Below, piece after piece: positions 25,647 to 34,602 of a DNA stretch of 64,000 nt. The notes below the pieces were generated by a model. That model did no database searches and was not told the DNA's origin. It was given only the letters and a program-made list of their open reading frames with translations. The number at the start of each line of letters is the position of its first letter. The first letter of the stretch is position 1. Position numbers and translations under genes: made by a program. The DNA is from Chryseosolibacter sp964493505 (lineage in GTDB: Bacteria > Bacteroidota > Bacteroidia > Cytophagales > Cyclobacteriaceae): NCBI GenBank assembly GCA_964493505.1, contig CAZBNP010000002.1:248001-312000 (forward strand), given 5' to 3'.

Positions 25647-26909
25647 ATGAGCTATCGAAAACAAAATCTCCAATCAGCTTTACTTGTTTTATTCTTGGTT
25701 TTATCAGTCCTGAAGCTGAGTGCGCAGGACAACGCAGGATGGCGCGCATCTATCGAAACCGTTGAAAAGATGTCAAAGGCCCATCCGGAGATGAACTTCT
25801 ATGAGGAAAGAGTTCCGGAGTACATTTTGCCTGACCCAATGACAACCATGAGTGGCGAGAAAGTCAAAAATGCCCGGCGCTGGTATCAGGAGCGGCGGCC
25901 GGAGATCCTCGAACTATTCCGCACAAACGTTTTCGGAAGAATTCCCGAAACGCCCTATCAAATGGATTTCAAGGTCGTGAACCTGGACAAAAACGCAATG
26001 AATGGAGCAGCCACCCTGAAAGAAGTGGATATTTCCATCGTCAGAGGCGATCGTTCGCTGGTGATCCGCCTGAAACTTTTTACTCCGAACAAGTCGGAGA
26101 AGCCGGTACCGACCTTCCTGCTGATCAACAACCGCGGTCCGGAGAACATCGACGTGACCCGCACGGTAAAAAGTCAGTTCTGGCCGGCGGAGGAAGTAAT
26201 TGCCCGGGGCTACGGTATCGCGGCGTTTCATAACGCTGATTTAGATCAGGACGAATTCGATGAATTCCAGGGCGGCATACACGAACTGCTCGATAAGACC
26301 CCGCGCCCCAATGACGCATGGGGTACCATCGCAGCCTGGGCATGGGGCGCGAGCCGTTGCCTGGATTACCTGGTTACGGATCGCGATGTGGATGGTAGGA
26401 AGGTTGCCGTGGTGGGCCATTCAAGGGGAGGAAAAACCGCGCTGTGGGCCGGGGCGGAAGATACGCGTTTCGGCATGACGATATCCAATGAATCGGGGTG
26501 CACCGGTGCTGCACTTGCCCGACGCCGGTATGGAGAAACCGTGGCCAGAATCAACAGGGTATTTCCACATTGGTTCTGTACAAACTACAAAAAGTATAAC
26601 GGCAACGAAGATGCGCTTCCTGTTGACACGCACATGCTCATGGCGCTTACCGCACCCAGGCCCCTGTACATTGCGAGCGCCGGAGAAGACATCTGGGCAG
26701 ATCCACGCGGATCGTATTTAGCACTTTACAACGCCACCCCTGTGTACAAACTTTTGGGAAAAGACTCCCGAATTCCGGAGGCGATGCCACCCGTTAACAA
26801 GCAGGTAATAAGCGGTAAACTTGGCTATCATGTACGGGAGGGCGATCACAACCTGCTGCTGGAAGACTGGACCAGGTTTATGGATTTTGCAGATGCTGTT
26901 TTAAAATAA
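25647..26909 (+). CDS. CE15-like glucuronoyl esterase/acetylxylan esterase-type alpha/beta hydrolase
   Basis: The 420-residue secreted protein has a signal ending near LKLSAQ. Motifs fit bacterial carbohydrate esterase family 15: VVGHSRGGKTALWAGA (nucleophile Ser), NESGCTGAALARRRYGE, INRVFPHWFC, DTHMLMALTAPRPLYIAS, EDIWADPRGSYLA and REGDHNLLLEDW (catalytic His). Such enzymes cut the ester between lignin alcohols and the glucuronic acid side chains of xylan. The call points to a glucuronoxylan-like target for this locus. It starts 26 bases after the second GH29 gene. Similar sequences are often annotated only as acetylxylan esterase. Confidence 0.8.
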   Translation: MSYRKQNLQSALLVLFLVLSVLKLSAQDNAGWRASIETVEKMSKAHPEMNFYEERVPEYILPDPMTTMSGEKVKNARRWYQERRPEILELFRTNVFGRIPETPYQMDFKVVNLDKNAMNGAATLKEVDISIVRGDRSLVIRLKLFTPNKSEKPVPTFLLINNRGPENIDVTRTVKSQFWPAEEVIARGYGIAAFHNADLDQDEFDEFQGGIHELLDKTPRPNDAWGTIAAWAWGASRCLDYLVTDRDVDGRKVAVVGHSRGGKTALWAGAEDTRFGMTISNESGCTGAALARRRYGETVARINRVFPHWFCTNYKKYNGNEDALPVDTHMLMALTAPRPLYIASAGEDIWADPRGSYLALYNATPVYKLLGKDSRIPEAMPPVNKQVISGKLGYHVREGDHNLLLEDWTRFMDFADAVLK

Positions 26910-26914
26910 TTCAC

Positions 26915-28243
26915 ATGAAGCCCCGCCTCCATCTGATTTTTCCGTCCTATACGTTTTTATCAGTATTTTTCTTGAGTGCCGCCTTTGCACAACAACGCAT
27001 CGAACGGTTGCCGTATCTCGACGGCAAGCCGATCTCGGTTGAAATCGAAAACCGCAGGACTGTCGATATGATCGCGCGCGGCGGACTGACAAACTTTTTC
27101 AAGAAAATCAGGCAGGGCGATTCGGTGAAGGTCGCCTATCTCGGCGGAAGTATTACGGCTCAAAGCGGGTGGCGCGTGCAGTCTCTCGAGTGGTTCGGGC
27201 AGCGATTTCCAAACGCTATGTTCTCAGAAATCCATGCAGCGATCGGTGGAACTGGTTCGGATTTCGGCGCATTCCGGCTTAAGGAACACGTGCTGAAATA
27301 CAGACCGGATCTTGTGTTCGTGGAATTCGCCGTAAATGACAGCCGGTCTTCTGACGAAAAGATCATCCGTTCAATGGAGAGTATTGTCAGGCAAATCCGG
27401 ACGCACAATCCGGCAACCGATATCTGCTTTGTATATACCACCATTGAATCCTTCCTCACGAAAGAACAGGGTGGACAACTGCCTGCATCAGCCATCGCGA
27501 TGGAAAGAGTTGCGGAACGATACAACATCCCTTCAGTAAACTTCGGTAAGGAAATCTACCGGTTGGTATCCCGCGGCGAGCTGATCATTACGGATAGCAG
27601 AAAGGAAGTGGATGGAGTCCGGGTGTTTAGCCCTGACGGTGTGCATCCCTACCCCGAGACCGGACATGTGATTTATACCACGGTGTTGAAGCGAAGTCTA
27701 GAAGTGCTGGCCAATCAGAAACGGAGAAAGGATAGAACACGCTCACTTCCCGATCCATTGTCAATCGACTTTTATTCCAATCCCCGTTTTGTGGACGTTG
27801 ATGAAATGAACTTAAGTAGAGGCTGGAAAATGATTGACCTTCGGGAAGACACGTTCTTCTCCAGGTTCAGCAACCTCCTGACAACACTGGGAAAGGCAAC
27901 ACCAGGCGAAAGTTTATCCTTCCGGTTCAGAGGTACCGCCGTAGGTGCCTATGATTTTATGGGGCCGGGGACAGGACGCATTGTCATCCAAATAGACGGT
28001 GCAGTCATGGATACAATATCGCGGTTTGACGCGTACTGTACTTACACGCGTATGAACTATTTTATTCTTGACAACCTCAAAGAACAGGAACACCAGGTCG
28101 TCATCACCGTGCTTTCTGATCCGTTCGACAAGACAGCGATCCTTGCAAGACGAGAAAAGGTGATGGATGATCCCGAAAAGTACAAGGAGATCAACTGGTT
28201 TGTGGGAAAAATATTGATCGATGGTATTTTATGCGAACCGTGA
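26915..28243 (+). CDS. SGNH/GDSL-type carbohydrate esterase with C-terminal beta domain
   Basis: The 442-residue secreted protein has a signal MKPRLHLIFPSYTFLSVFFL followed by SAAFAQ. SGNH blocks: VAYLGGSITAQSGW (Ser), AIGGTGSDFGAF (Gly), FVEFAVNDSRSSD (Asn) and SPDGVHPYPETGH (Asp and His). A second region of about 150 residues (RFRGTAVGAYDFMGPGTGRI) looks like a beta-sandwich domain. Enzymes of this type remove acetyl groups from plant polysaccharides. It follows the CE15-like gene after 5 bases, so the two esterases are probably made together. Confidence 0.85.
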   Translation: MKPRLHLIFPSYTFLSVFFLSAAFAQQRIERLPYLDGKPISVEIENRRTVDMIARGGLTNFFKKIRQGDSVKVAYLGGSITAQSGWRVQSLEWFGQRFPNAMFSEIHAAIGGTGSDFGAFRLKEHVLKYRPDLVFVEFAVNDSRSSDEKIIRSMESIVRQIRTHNPATDICFVYTTIESFLTKEQGGQLPASAIAMERVAERYNIPSVNFGKEIYRLVSRGELIITDSRKEVDGVRVFSPDGVHPYPETGHVIYTTVLKRSLEVLANQKRRKDRTRSLPDPLSIDFYSNPRFVDVDEMNLSRGWKMIDLREDTFFSRFSNLLTTLGKATPGESLSFRFRGTAVGAYDFMGPGTGRIVIQIDGAVMDTISRFDAYCTYTRMNYFILDNLKEQEHQVVITVLSDPFDKTAILARREKVMDDPEKYKEINWFVGKILIDGILCEP

Positions 28244-28353
28244 ACCATTCATGGAAAAGTCTTTGGTACGCCTCCAACGTAGAGCGATCAGTGCGTGCAG
28301 ATAATAGAACTTGAAACAAGTAGGAATCAATAAAACCAATAAATGATTCAAAA

Positions 28354-29733
28354 ATGGTAGCAAACAGTCATCTTTATTCTGTGTTAAAATTCTTGTTCCT
28401 GGCACTTCTCTTCCTGGCTTGTCAGGCTGAAGCGCCAAATCCATTGCGGGTCAGCGACGTCAACCCGCGTTATTTTACCAATGACTCTGGTAAGGCAATT
28501 TACCTCACGGGTTCTCACACGTGGGATAACCTGGTAGATATAAACGATCCAGATAAAGAAACCCCGTTTGATTACGAGGCATACCTGGAGTTTCTGACAT
28601 CGCATAATCATAATTTCATTCGCCTGTGGACATGGGATTTACTGAACATGGTTAACGAGAGCAATATGTCGTTACACTATGTTCCGCTTCATCCCTGGGA
28701 GAGGGCCGGCCCGGAGAATGCGTTGGATGGCCAACCAAAATTCGATCTTACAGTATTCAATCAAGCGTATTTTGACCGGTTGCGGGAACGCGTCGAAGCT
28801 GCAGGCAAACAAAACATCTATGTATCGGTCATGCTGTTTGAAGGTTGGGGCTTGCAATTCAGTGAGGAAGGATATAAGAACCACCTCTTTCACCCTCTTA
28901 ACAATGTCAATCAGCTTGGATTGGATACCGCGGATCACACGCGCTTTGCGATCTACCAGCTATCCAACGACAAAGTGCTGGAGTTGCAGGAACGCTATGT
29001 GGAAAAGGTCATTGCATCGGTAGGCGACCTCGACAACATCCTCTATGAGATCTCTAATGAGAATCACGCTGGTTCCACTGAATGGCAATATCACATGATC
29101 AGGTATATTAAGGAGAGAGAAAAGGAAAACGGAATATCACATCCGGTAGGAATGACCTACCAGCATAAAGGAGGAATCAATGAAGACCTGTTTGACAGCC
29201 CTGCCGATTGGATTTCGCCGCATTTTACCGGTGGATATAAAGGCAATCCCCCTTTGGCCAGCGGGCAAAAGGTGATTATCACGGATACCGATCACCTATG
29301 GGGAATCGGTGGTGACCGGGAGTGGGTATGGAAAAGCTTTCTTCGCGGGTTGAACCCGATATTTATGGACCCCTACCGAGACCAGGTCTTTGTGATGGAT
29401 CGCGATGACGAGTGGGAAAGGGCCCGGGTGGCAATGGGCTACACACTGGAATTTGCGAAAAAGATGGACCTGATTAATATGGTGCCCGATTCGTCGCTGT
29501 CTGCATCGAAGTACTGCCTCGCGAATACCGGCGAGGAGTACCTGGTTTACCTGCCTGAGCAAACGGAAACGACACTGGATCTTTCAGACGCGTCGGGCGT
29601 CTTTGACGTGTCGTGGTTTGATACGAACAACGGCGCAACGAAAACCGGCAATGCGGTGGAGGCGGGATCGAAAGTGAAACTGATCGCGCCGTTTAATACA
29701 CCGGGCGCCGTGGCTCATCTCGTGGAGCGGTAA
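28354..29733 (+). CDS. TIM-barrel glycoside hydrolase with C-terminal collagen-binding-like domain
   Basis: The 459-residue exported protein, probably a lipoprotein (signal ending LLFLAC), starts its mature part with NPRYFTNDSGKAIYLTGSHT, a phrase shared with DUF4038/DUF6298-like putative glycosidases. A likely acid/base is the Glu in LYEISNENHAGS. A second acidic residue follows later in VIITDTDHLWG. The last 90 residues (EYLVYLPEQTETTLDLSDA, VSWFDTNNGATKTG) look like the putative collagen-binding beta domain that ends many of these proteins. The exact family and substrate are not known to me. It closes the plus-strand locus. Confidence 0.7.
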   Translation: MVANSHLYSVLKFLFLALLFLACQAEAPNPLRVSDVNPRYFTNDSGKAIYLTGSHTWDNLVDINDPDKETPFDYEAYLEFLTSHNHNFIRLWTWDLLNMVNESNMSLHYVPLHPWERAGPENALDGQPKFDLTVFNQAYFDRLRERVEAAGKQNIYVSVMLFEGWGLQFSEEGYKNHLFHPLNNVNQLGLDTADHTRFAIYQLSNDKVLELQERYVEKVIASVGDLDNILYEISNENHAGSTEWQYHMIRYIKEREKENGISHPVGMTYQHKGGINEDLFDSPADWISPHFTGGYKGNPPLASGQKVIITDTDHLWGIGGDREWVWKSFLRGLNPIFMDPYRDQVFVMDRDDEWERARVAMGYTLEFAKKMDLINMVPDSSLSASKYCLANTGEEYLVYLPEQTETTLDLSDASGVFDVSWFDTNNGATKTGNAVEAGSKVKLIAPFNTPGAVAHLVER

Positions 29734-29786
29734 ACAGAACATAGCAGAGGACAGCTCAACCTTCACGGGAATCAAACTGCATTTCT

Positions 29787-31460
29787 TCAACGGGAGTATG
29801 CGTTCTCCAGCATTTCACCCAGCGCTTTATACTTTTGATAGCGTCGGGCATATACATCGGTTAACGGAGCATTTGGCGTATACTCCATATCAAATCCGTG
29901 TCCCATAGCATCCATGGCAACTTCGACATTCGGATAAATGCCGGAAGCCGTAGCGGCAAACATCGCTGCGCCCAAGGCACACGTTTGCTCGGACCTATGG
30001 ATTTTTATCGGCATGTTCATGATGTCGGCCATCATCTGCATAATGTAAGGGGATTTGCGGGCAACACCGCCAAGACCAATTAATCCCTTTACAGGAACGC
30101 CTTGCTCGTTAAAGCGATCAACAATGGCTTTCGCTCCAAAGCATGTTGCTTCTGCCCACGCTTTGAAAACATGCGGCGCTGAGCTTCCCAGGCTCAGGCC
30201 TCGTATTGCCCCGGTTAAGCTTTGATTGGCATCGGGTGTCCTTCTCCCGTTTAGCCAGTCGATCGCCAATTCATCATCATCACTCACCGGCAGCTTCGCA
30301 GCTTCCTTGCTTAACCCGCTTATAATTTTACCGGAGACTTCTTCTCTCAATTTGAGGGCCACATCGGGTGTAACCAGCGTTGATGCTTGCAGCAAATTCA
30401 ACGGCCAGCTTAGCAAATCTTTGTACCAGGCATACGTATCGCCAAAAGCAGATTGTCCGGCTTCGAGGCCAATCATACCCGGCAATATCGAGCCGTCCAC
30501 CTGTCCGCAAATACCGCTCACGAGTGTATCGCTCATGTCTTCACGCGAGACTACCATCATATCGCAAGTAGAAGTTCCCATCACTTTACTCAGATGGTAC
30601 GGCTCAATCTGTCCCCCTACTGCGCCCATGTGGCAATCAAACGCGCCAACGCCGATCACTACATTTTCCAGTAGTCCAAGGCGTTGCGCCCATTCCCTGC
30701 TGATGGCACCCGCTTGCTTGTCGGACGTGTAGGTGTCCTTGAATAATCGTGAGGTAAAATCTTTCAACAACGGGTCAAGCGAAGCGAAGAATGTGTCTGG
30801 CGGAAGGCCGTTGAACTGCTCTGCCCATAAAGCTTTGTGCCCCGCAGCGCATACACCGCGTTTGAGTTCCGCGATGTTTTTTCCCCCGGTGAGTAGAAAT
30901 GGAATCCAATCGCAATGCTCTACCCATGAATAGCATCTTTCGCGTACACGTGTATCGCGACGCAGTACGTGAAGCAATTTTGCCCAGAACCACTCGGAAG
31001 AATAAATTCCGCCCACATATTTCAAATAGTTCTCGTTGTATTTTCCGGCGTGATCGTTTATCTCCGCAGCTTCCTTCACCGCGGTATGATCTTTCCACAA
31101 CACAAACATGGCATTGGGATTTTCTTCAAAACCCGGAAGCAAGGCTAACGGCGTTCCCGATTGATCAACGGCAACCGGTGTGGACCCGGTGGTATCAACG
31201 CTGATAGCTTTTATATTTTTGGATATGGACTCGCCAGCCTGTTTAATGCAATTCCTTATGGACGCTTGCAATCCTTCAATGTAGTCGAGCGGATGCTGGC
31301 GAAATTGATTTTCGTTAGGATTGCAATATCTACCATCGCGCCAGCGCGGATAATAAAATACCTGGGAGGCTATTTCTTCACCATTTCTCGCATTCACGAT
31401 GATGGAACGTACAGAATCGGTTCCATAGTCAACACCCACCACAAAGGCATCTTTTGTCAT
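29787..31460 (-). CDS. araB: Ribulokinase
   Basis: Phosphorylates L-ribulose with ATP, the second step of L-arabinose use. The 557-residue FGGY kinase has VGVDYGTDSVRSIIVNA at the start (phosphate 1), SVDTTGSTPVAVDQ, SWVEHCDWIPFLLTG, GVGAFDCHMGAVGG and GLIGLGGVARKSPYIMQM near the end (adenosine). The ATG at 31458-31460 is chosen over an upstream TTG. Its own promoter and AraR-type operator lie in the 39 bases before it, so it can be expressed separately from the glycosidase genes upstream. It converges with the plus-strand locus. Confidence 0.96.
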   Translation of the reverse strand: MTKDAFVVGVDYGTDSVRSIIVNARNGEEIASQVFYYPRWRDGRYCNPNENQFRQHPLDYIEGLQASIRNCIKQAGESISKNIKAISVDTTGSTPVAVDQSGTPLALLPGFEENPNAMFVLWKDHTAVKEAAEINDHAGKYNENYLKYVGGIYSSEWFWAKLLHVLRRDTRVRERCYSWVEHCDWIPFLLTGGKNIAELKRGVCAAGHKALWAEQFNGLPPDTFFASLDPLLKDFTSRLFKDTYTSDKQAGAISREWAQRLGLLENVVIGVGAFDCHMGAVGGQIEPYHLSKVMGTSTCDMMVVSREDMSDTLVSGICGQVDGSILPGMIGLEAGQSAFGDTYAWYKDLLSWPLNLLQASTLVTPDVALKLREEVSGKIISGLSKEAAKLPVSDDDELAIDWLNGRRTPDANQSLTGAIRGLSLGSSAPHVFKAWAEATCFGAKAIVDRFNEQGVPVKGLIGLGGVARKSPYIMQMMADIMNMPIKIHRSEQTCALGAAMFAATASGIYPNVEVAMDAMGHGFDMEYTPNAPLTDVYARRYQKYKALGEMLENAYSR

Positions 31461-31474
31461 AATCAACTATTATC

Positions 31475-31489
31475 GTGTCAAATATACAC
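31475..31489 (-). promoter_or_regulatory. AraR-type operator overlapping the araB promoter
   Basis: GTGTCAAATATACAC contains TGTCAAATATACA (31476-31488), one of three similar 13-base sites in this locus (TGTnnAnnTnnACA). On the minus strand it includes TATATTTG (31479-31486), a match to the TAnnTTTG -7 box, about 20 bases before the araB start. A repressor bound here would cover the promoter. Confidence 0.65.
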
Positions 31490-31499
31490 TTTTAATAAA

Positions 31500-32480
31500 T
31501 CATGGCGAACTTGACACATTTACTATTGGCCAGCCTTGCTCGTCCCACGCCAGCTTTTCGATTCGAAGCTTGGGTTTGCCTCCATCGTTGCTGTCGTAGG
31601 CATGAAATACGATGTAATCATTTGCATCAAAGGTGTAGACGGAGTTATGACCAAGTCCTGCCCAACGCTCATCGCCCTGCAACACTAGCGAGCCACCGTT
31701 GGCATTGAGCGAAGTGTTGTTCTTGTCTGTATACGGGCCTTTGATATCTTTCGACCTGCCCACAACAATTTTATAGGTACTCTCCTTCCCACGGCAGCAA
31801 TAATCGAATGAGAGGAAGAGGTAGTAGTAGTCACCGTGTTTGAAAATAAACGGCGCTTCGACCGCTCCAGGCTCGGGATTTTCATCCGCTACGTTGTAAT
31901 CACGCGGGCGTTTGCTCACCGAGCGCCATTCTTCAGGAACAGCCACCGACAGCATAGAGGAATCGAGCTTTACTAATTTTATTCCGCTCCAAAACGAGCC
32001 AAATACCATCCACGGTTGTTGGCTTTCGTCAAATGCAACGTTGGGATCAATGGCATTCCACAGGTCACGTCCGGGAACGGATTGTATCACCTTTCCATGA
32101 TCGACCCATTTGTAATTTTTGTCTTCCGGATTCAAGGTTGTATTCGTAACCACGCCAATGCAGGAAGTATTTCTTCCGAATGCCGAAACCGAGTAATACA
32201 AATAATACACGTCATTGTGATAGACTATATCGGGTGCCCAGATGTGTCCTTTAAAACCCGGGATAGCTTCTACTGCCCACCCGGGTGCTTTCTCAAAAAC
32301 CGGTTTTGATGGTTTCCAGCTTTTCATATCGGTTGATGTGAATACCGATATGCCAAATCCTGTGCAAAACAAATAATAGGTATTTCCTTCTTTGATCAGC
32401 ACGGGGTCATGTACACGAATATCCTGTGCATAACATTCCAGTGATACAAGGGTCAACAGTAAAACACAGAATCTCCTCAT
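31500..32480 (-). CDS. GH43 arabinan endo-1,5-alpha-L-arabinanase/arabinofuranosidase
   Basis: The 326-residue secreted five-bladed beta-propeller (signal VLLLTLVSLECYAQ) has the three GH43 acids: Asp in IRVHDPVLI (base), Asp in LWNAIDPNVAF (pKa modulator) and Glu in PGAVEAPFIF (acid). YYLFCTGFGISVFTSTDMKS fits the endo-arabinanase group (subfamily 4/5 type). It probably cuts alpha-1,5-linked arabinan. It is downstream of the GH51 genes, with one base between its start and the next stop codon, so translation is likely coupled. Confidence 0.9.
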   Translation of the reverse strand: MRRFCVLLLTLVSLECYAQDIRVHDPVLIKEGNTYYLFCTGFGISVFTSTDMKSWKPSKPVFEKAPGWAVEAIPGFKGHIWAPDIVYHNDVYYLYYSVSAFGRNTSCIGVVTNTTLNPEDKNYKWVDHGKVIQSVPGRDLWNAIDPNVAFDESQQPWMVFGSFWSGIKLVKLDSSMLSVAVPEEWRSVSKRPRDYNVADENPEPGAVEAPFIFKHGDYYYLFLSFDYCCRGKESTYKIVVGRSKDIKGPYTDKNNTSLNANGGSLVLQGDERWAGLGHNSVYTFDANDYIVFHAYDSNDGGKPKLRIEKLAWDEQGWPIVNVSSSP

Positions 32481-32481
32481 G

Positions 32482-34500
32482 TCATTTCGTTTTGATGCGA
32501 ATAACGGTGAACGAATAGGGAGCGAAATCCACGGTCACTGTTTTCCTTTTTACCGCGGTCGTTGATTCTTGCGGTTTGATTCGAGAGGGATCCTCGAATG
32601 AATTGACTAAAGCAAGCTCACTCTTCAACGTTGTGAGCACAGCCTTACCGTCATATTTCTTCCCGCCTTGTAATTGAATTTCCGTCGAGATGGCGTTGTC
32701 CGATCCGTTTACAATTTTTACAATAATTTCCTTGGTGTCATTATCCCATACTGCAGAGCTGTACAATGCATTTTGTCCGGCAACATTTTCATTTCCCGAC
32801 TTTACAGAAAGCGTATGTGTACCCTTGTTGGTTGAAAACAACTTCTGTACGTAATAGTTAGGCGTACCGTAGGCATTCAGGTTATCGAACCAAATAAGAT
32901 CAGGTGTCCATTGCCAGCCCTCCGCATGACCAAAGAGCGGAGCATACGAAGCCAGGTGAACCACATCGGCATTGCGCTCAAGTCCCGTCATGAATGCCGC
33001 TTCTGATAGCGCGCACTGCCAGTTGTTTTTGTTATCGGGGCTTGCTATCGCTACACTCTGCGCAGCGTACTCGCCGGCAAAAATCTTCGGGCCATTACGA
33101 TCATAGCCATCGTATCGTGTTGCGTTCTGAAAGAACCATTCCGGTGCGCGATAGTAATGTTCATCGACAATTTCGGCATCCAGTTTTTTCAGTTCTTCCC
33201 AGCCATATTCGAACATCTCACCATCCGGGAAAGGACCTGAACCTGATATAATTTTTATCTCCGGGTATTTCGACTTAATGGCTTTCTCAAAAAGTATAAA
33301 ACGCTCGATGTATTGCGGGCCCCATTGTTCATTCCCCACACCAATAAATTTCAAATTAAATGGCTGAGGATGTCCCATGTCTGCGCGAAGCTTTCCCCAC
33401 GTTGTTGTCGTCGTCCCATTGGCAAACTCAATCAAATCGAGTGCGTCCTGGATGTAAGGGTCAAGTTGATCGACCGGCACAACTTCGGCGGTGTTGAACT
33501 GGCACGCCATACCACAACTTAAAATAGGAAGCGGTGTTGCCCCAAGATCTTCAGCGAGTTGAAAATATTCATAGAAGCCTAAGCCGAATGATTGGAAATA
33601 ATCCGGTGCGGGACGATGCTTGAATTCAATATTCCAACGATTGATTAGTGATTCCCGTTTATCCACTTCTCCAACGGTTTTTTTCCATTGATAACGTTGT
33701 GCAAGATCACGGCCTTCCACAATACATCCGCCGGGAAATCGAAAAAAACCAGGCTTAAGATCATACAACAATTGAACAAGATCGGCTCGCAACCCACCGG
33801 GACGATTCTTCCAGGTATCGGAAGGAAACAGCGAAACCAAATCAATATCGGTTACGCTTTTATCGGTAAATGAAAGCTTCAACCTGGCTTTCGCGAAGGT
33901 TTCACTGGCAATAAACGTGGTTGAGTATTTTTTCCAGTCCTTGCTATCGGGTTTTATCGAGGAAGAACCCAAGCTTTGTCCGTTACCGTCCACCAGTTCA
34001 ACCTTGATTTCTGAATCTCCCTCAACCGGCTTTGCATAAAGCGAGAACGTATAGGTAACTCCTTTCTTAGCACCTATTCCAAAAAAGCCTTCGTTTATCA
34101 GCGCGTAGTTCCCGGCGTCGTTTACCGTTACGCGTGCAAAGCGTGCGCTGACAGCCTGACCCCCTGCCCCGTCTTCCGAAGGAAAACTTCCCCGGTTGAC
34201 TATCATTACCGCACCTGATTGCAAATTATTCGAGAAGCGATCCGTCTTCGCTTCACTCCACCCCATGAGCGGAACATCAAACTCAAATGACCTGTTCTTT
34301 ACCAGCTCACTATACAATCCACCATCTGCACCGAAATTGATGTCTTCAAAAAACACTCCCCACATCGTTGGCTGAATTTCCGTAATCGGTTTGTCGGTTT
34401 GAACGGTCAGCACGGTATTCGTTTGTGCTTTAGCGCTAACAACAATTGTAAAGGCACAGAAAGCAAAAAGGATATTTTTGTATGTATAAGCCGTTTTCAT
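32482..34500 (-). CDS. GH51 alpha-L-arabinofuranosidase with N-terminal carbohydrate-binding domain
   Basis: The 672-residue secreted protein has a signal ending in IVVSAKAQ. A jelly-roll domain resembling CBM4/9 lies at about 50-190 (NDAGNYALINEGFFGIGAKK, VTYTFSLYAKPVEGDSEIK). The catalytic barrel follows, with GFFRFPGGCIVEG, the acid/base Glu in FIGVGNEQWGPQY and the nucleophile Glu in KIFAGEYAAQS. A C-terminal beta domain ends it (PYSFTVIRIKTK). It releases arabinofuranosyl side groups or ends. The layout matches the long GH51 type (with CBM), unlike the shorter enzyme encoded next. Confidence 0.93.
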   Translation of the reverse strand: MKTAYTYKNILFAFCAFTIVVSAKAQTNTVLTVQTDKPITEIQPTMWGVFFEDINFGADGGLYSELVKNRSFEFDVPLMGWSEAKTDRFSNNLQSGAVMIVNRGSFPSEDGAGGQAVSARFARVTVNDAGNYALINEGFFGIGAKKGVTYTFSLYAKPVEGDSEIKVELVDGNGQSLGSSSIKPDSKDWKKYSTTFIASETFAKARLKLSFTDKSVTDIDLVSLFPSDTWKNRPGGLRADLVQLLYDLKPGFFRFPGGCIVEGRDLAQRYQWKKTVGEVDKRESLINRWNIEFKHRPAPDYFQSFGLGFYEYFQLAEDLGATPLPILSCGMACQFNTAEVVPVDQLDPYIQDALDLIEFANGTTTTTWGKLRADMGHPQPFNLKFIGVGNEQWGPQYIERFILFEKAIKSKYPEIKIISGSGPFPDGEMFEYGWEELKKLDAEIVDEHYYRAPEWFFQNATRYDGYDRNGPKIFAGEYAAQSVAIASPDNKNNWQCALSEAAFMTGLERNADVVHLASYAPLFGHAEGWQWTPDLIWFDNLNAYGTPNYYVQKLFSTNKGTHTLSVKSGNENVAGQNALYSSAVWDNDTKEIIVKIVNGSDNAISTEIQLQGGKKYDGKAVLTTLKSELALVNSFEDPSRIKPQESTTAVKRKTVTVDFAPYSFTVIRIKTK

Positions 34501-34602
34501 GTTTTACCAGATTTTCCGTATGTAAACTATATTCACCTATTCCTGATAATTCGCAATCACAAATCAATGTCGTCTACCTAAATCCCATTAACCCCTCTCC
34601 CG

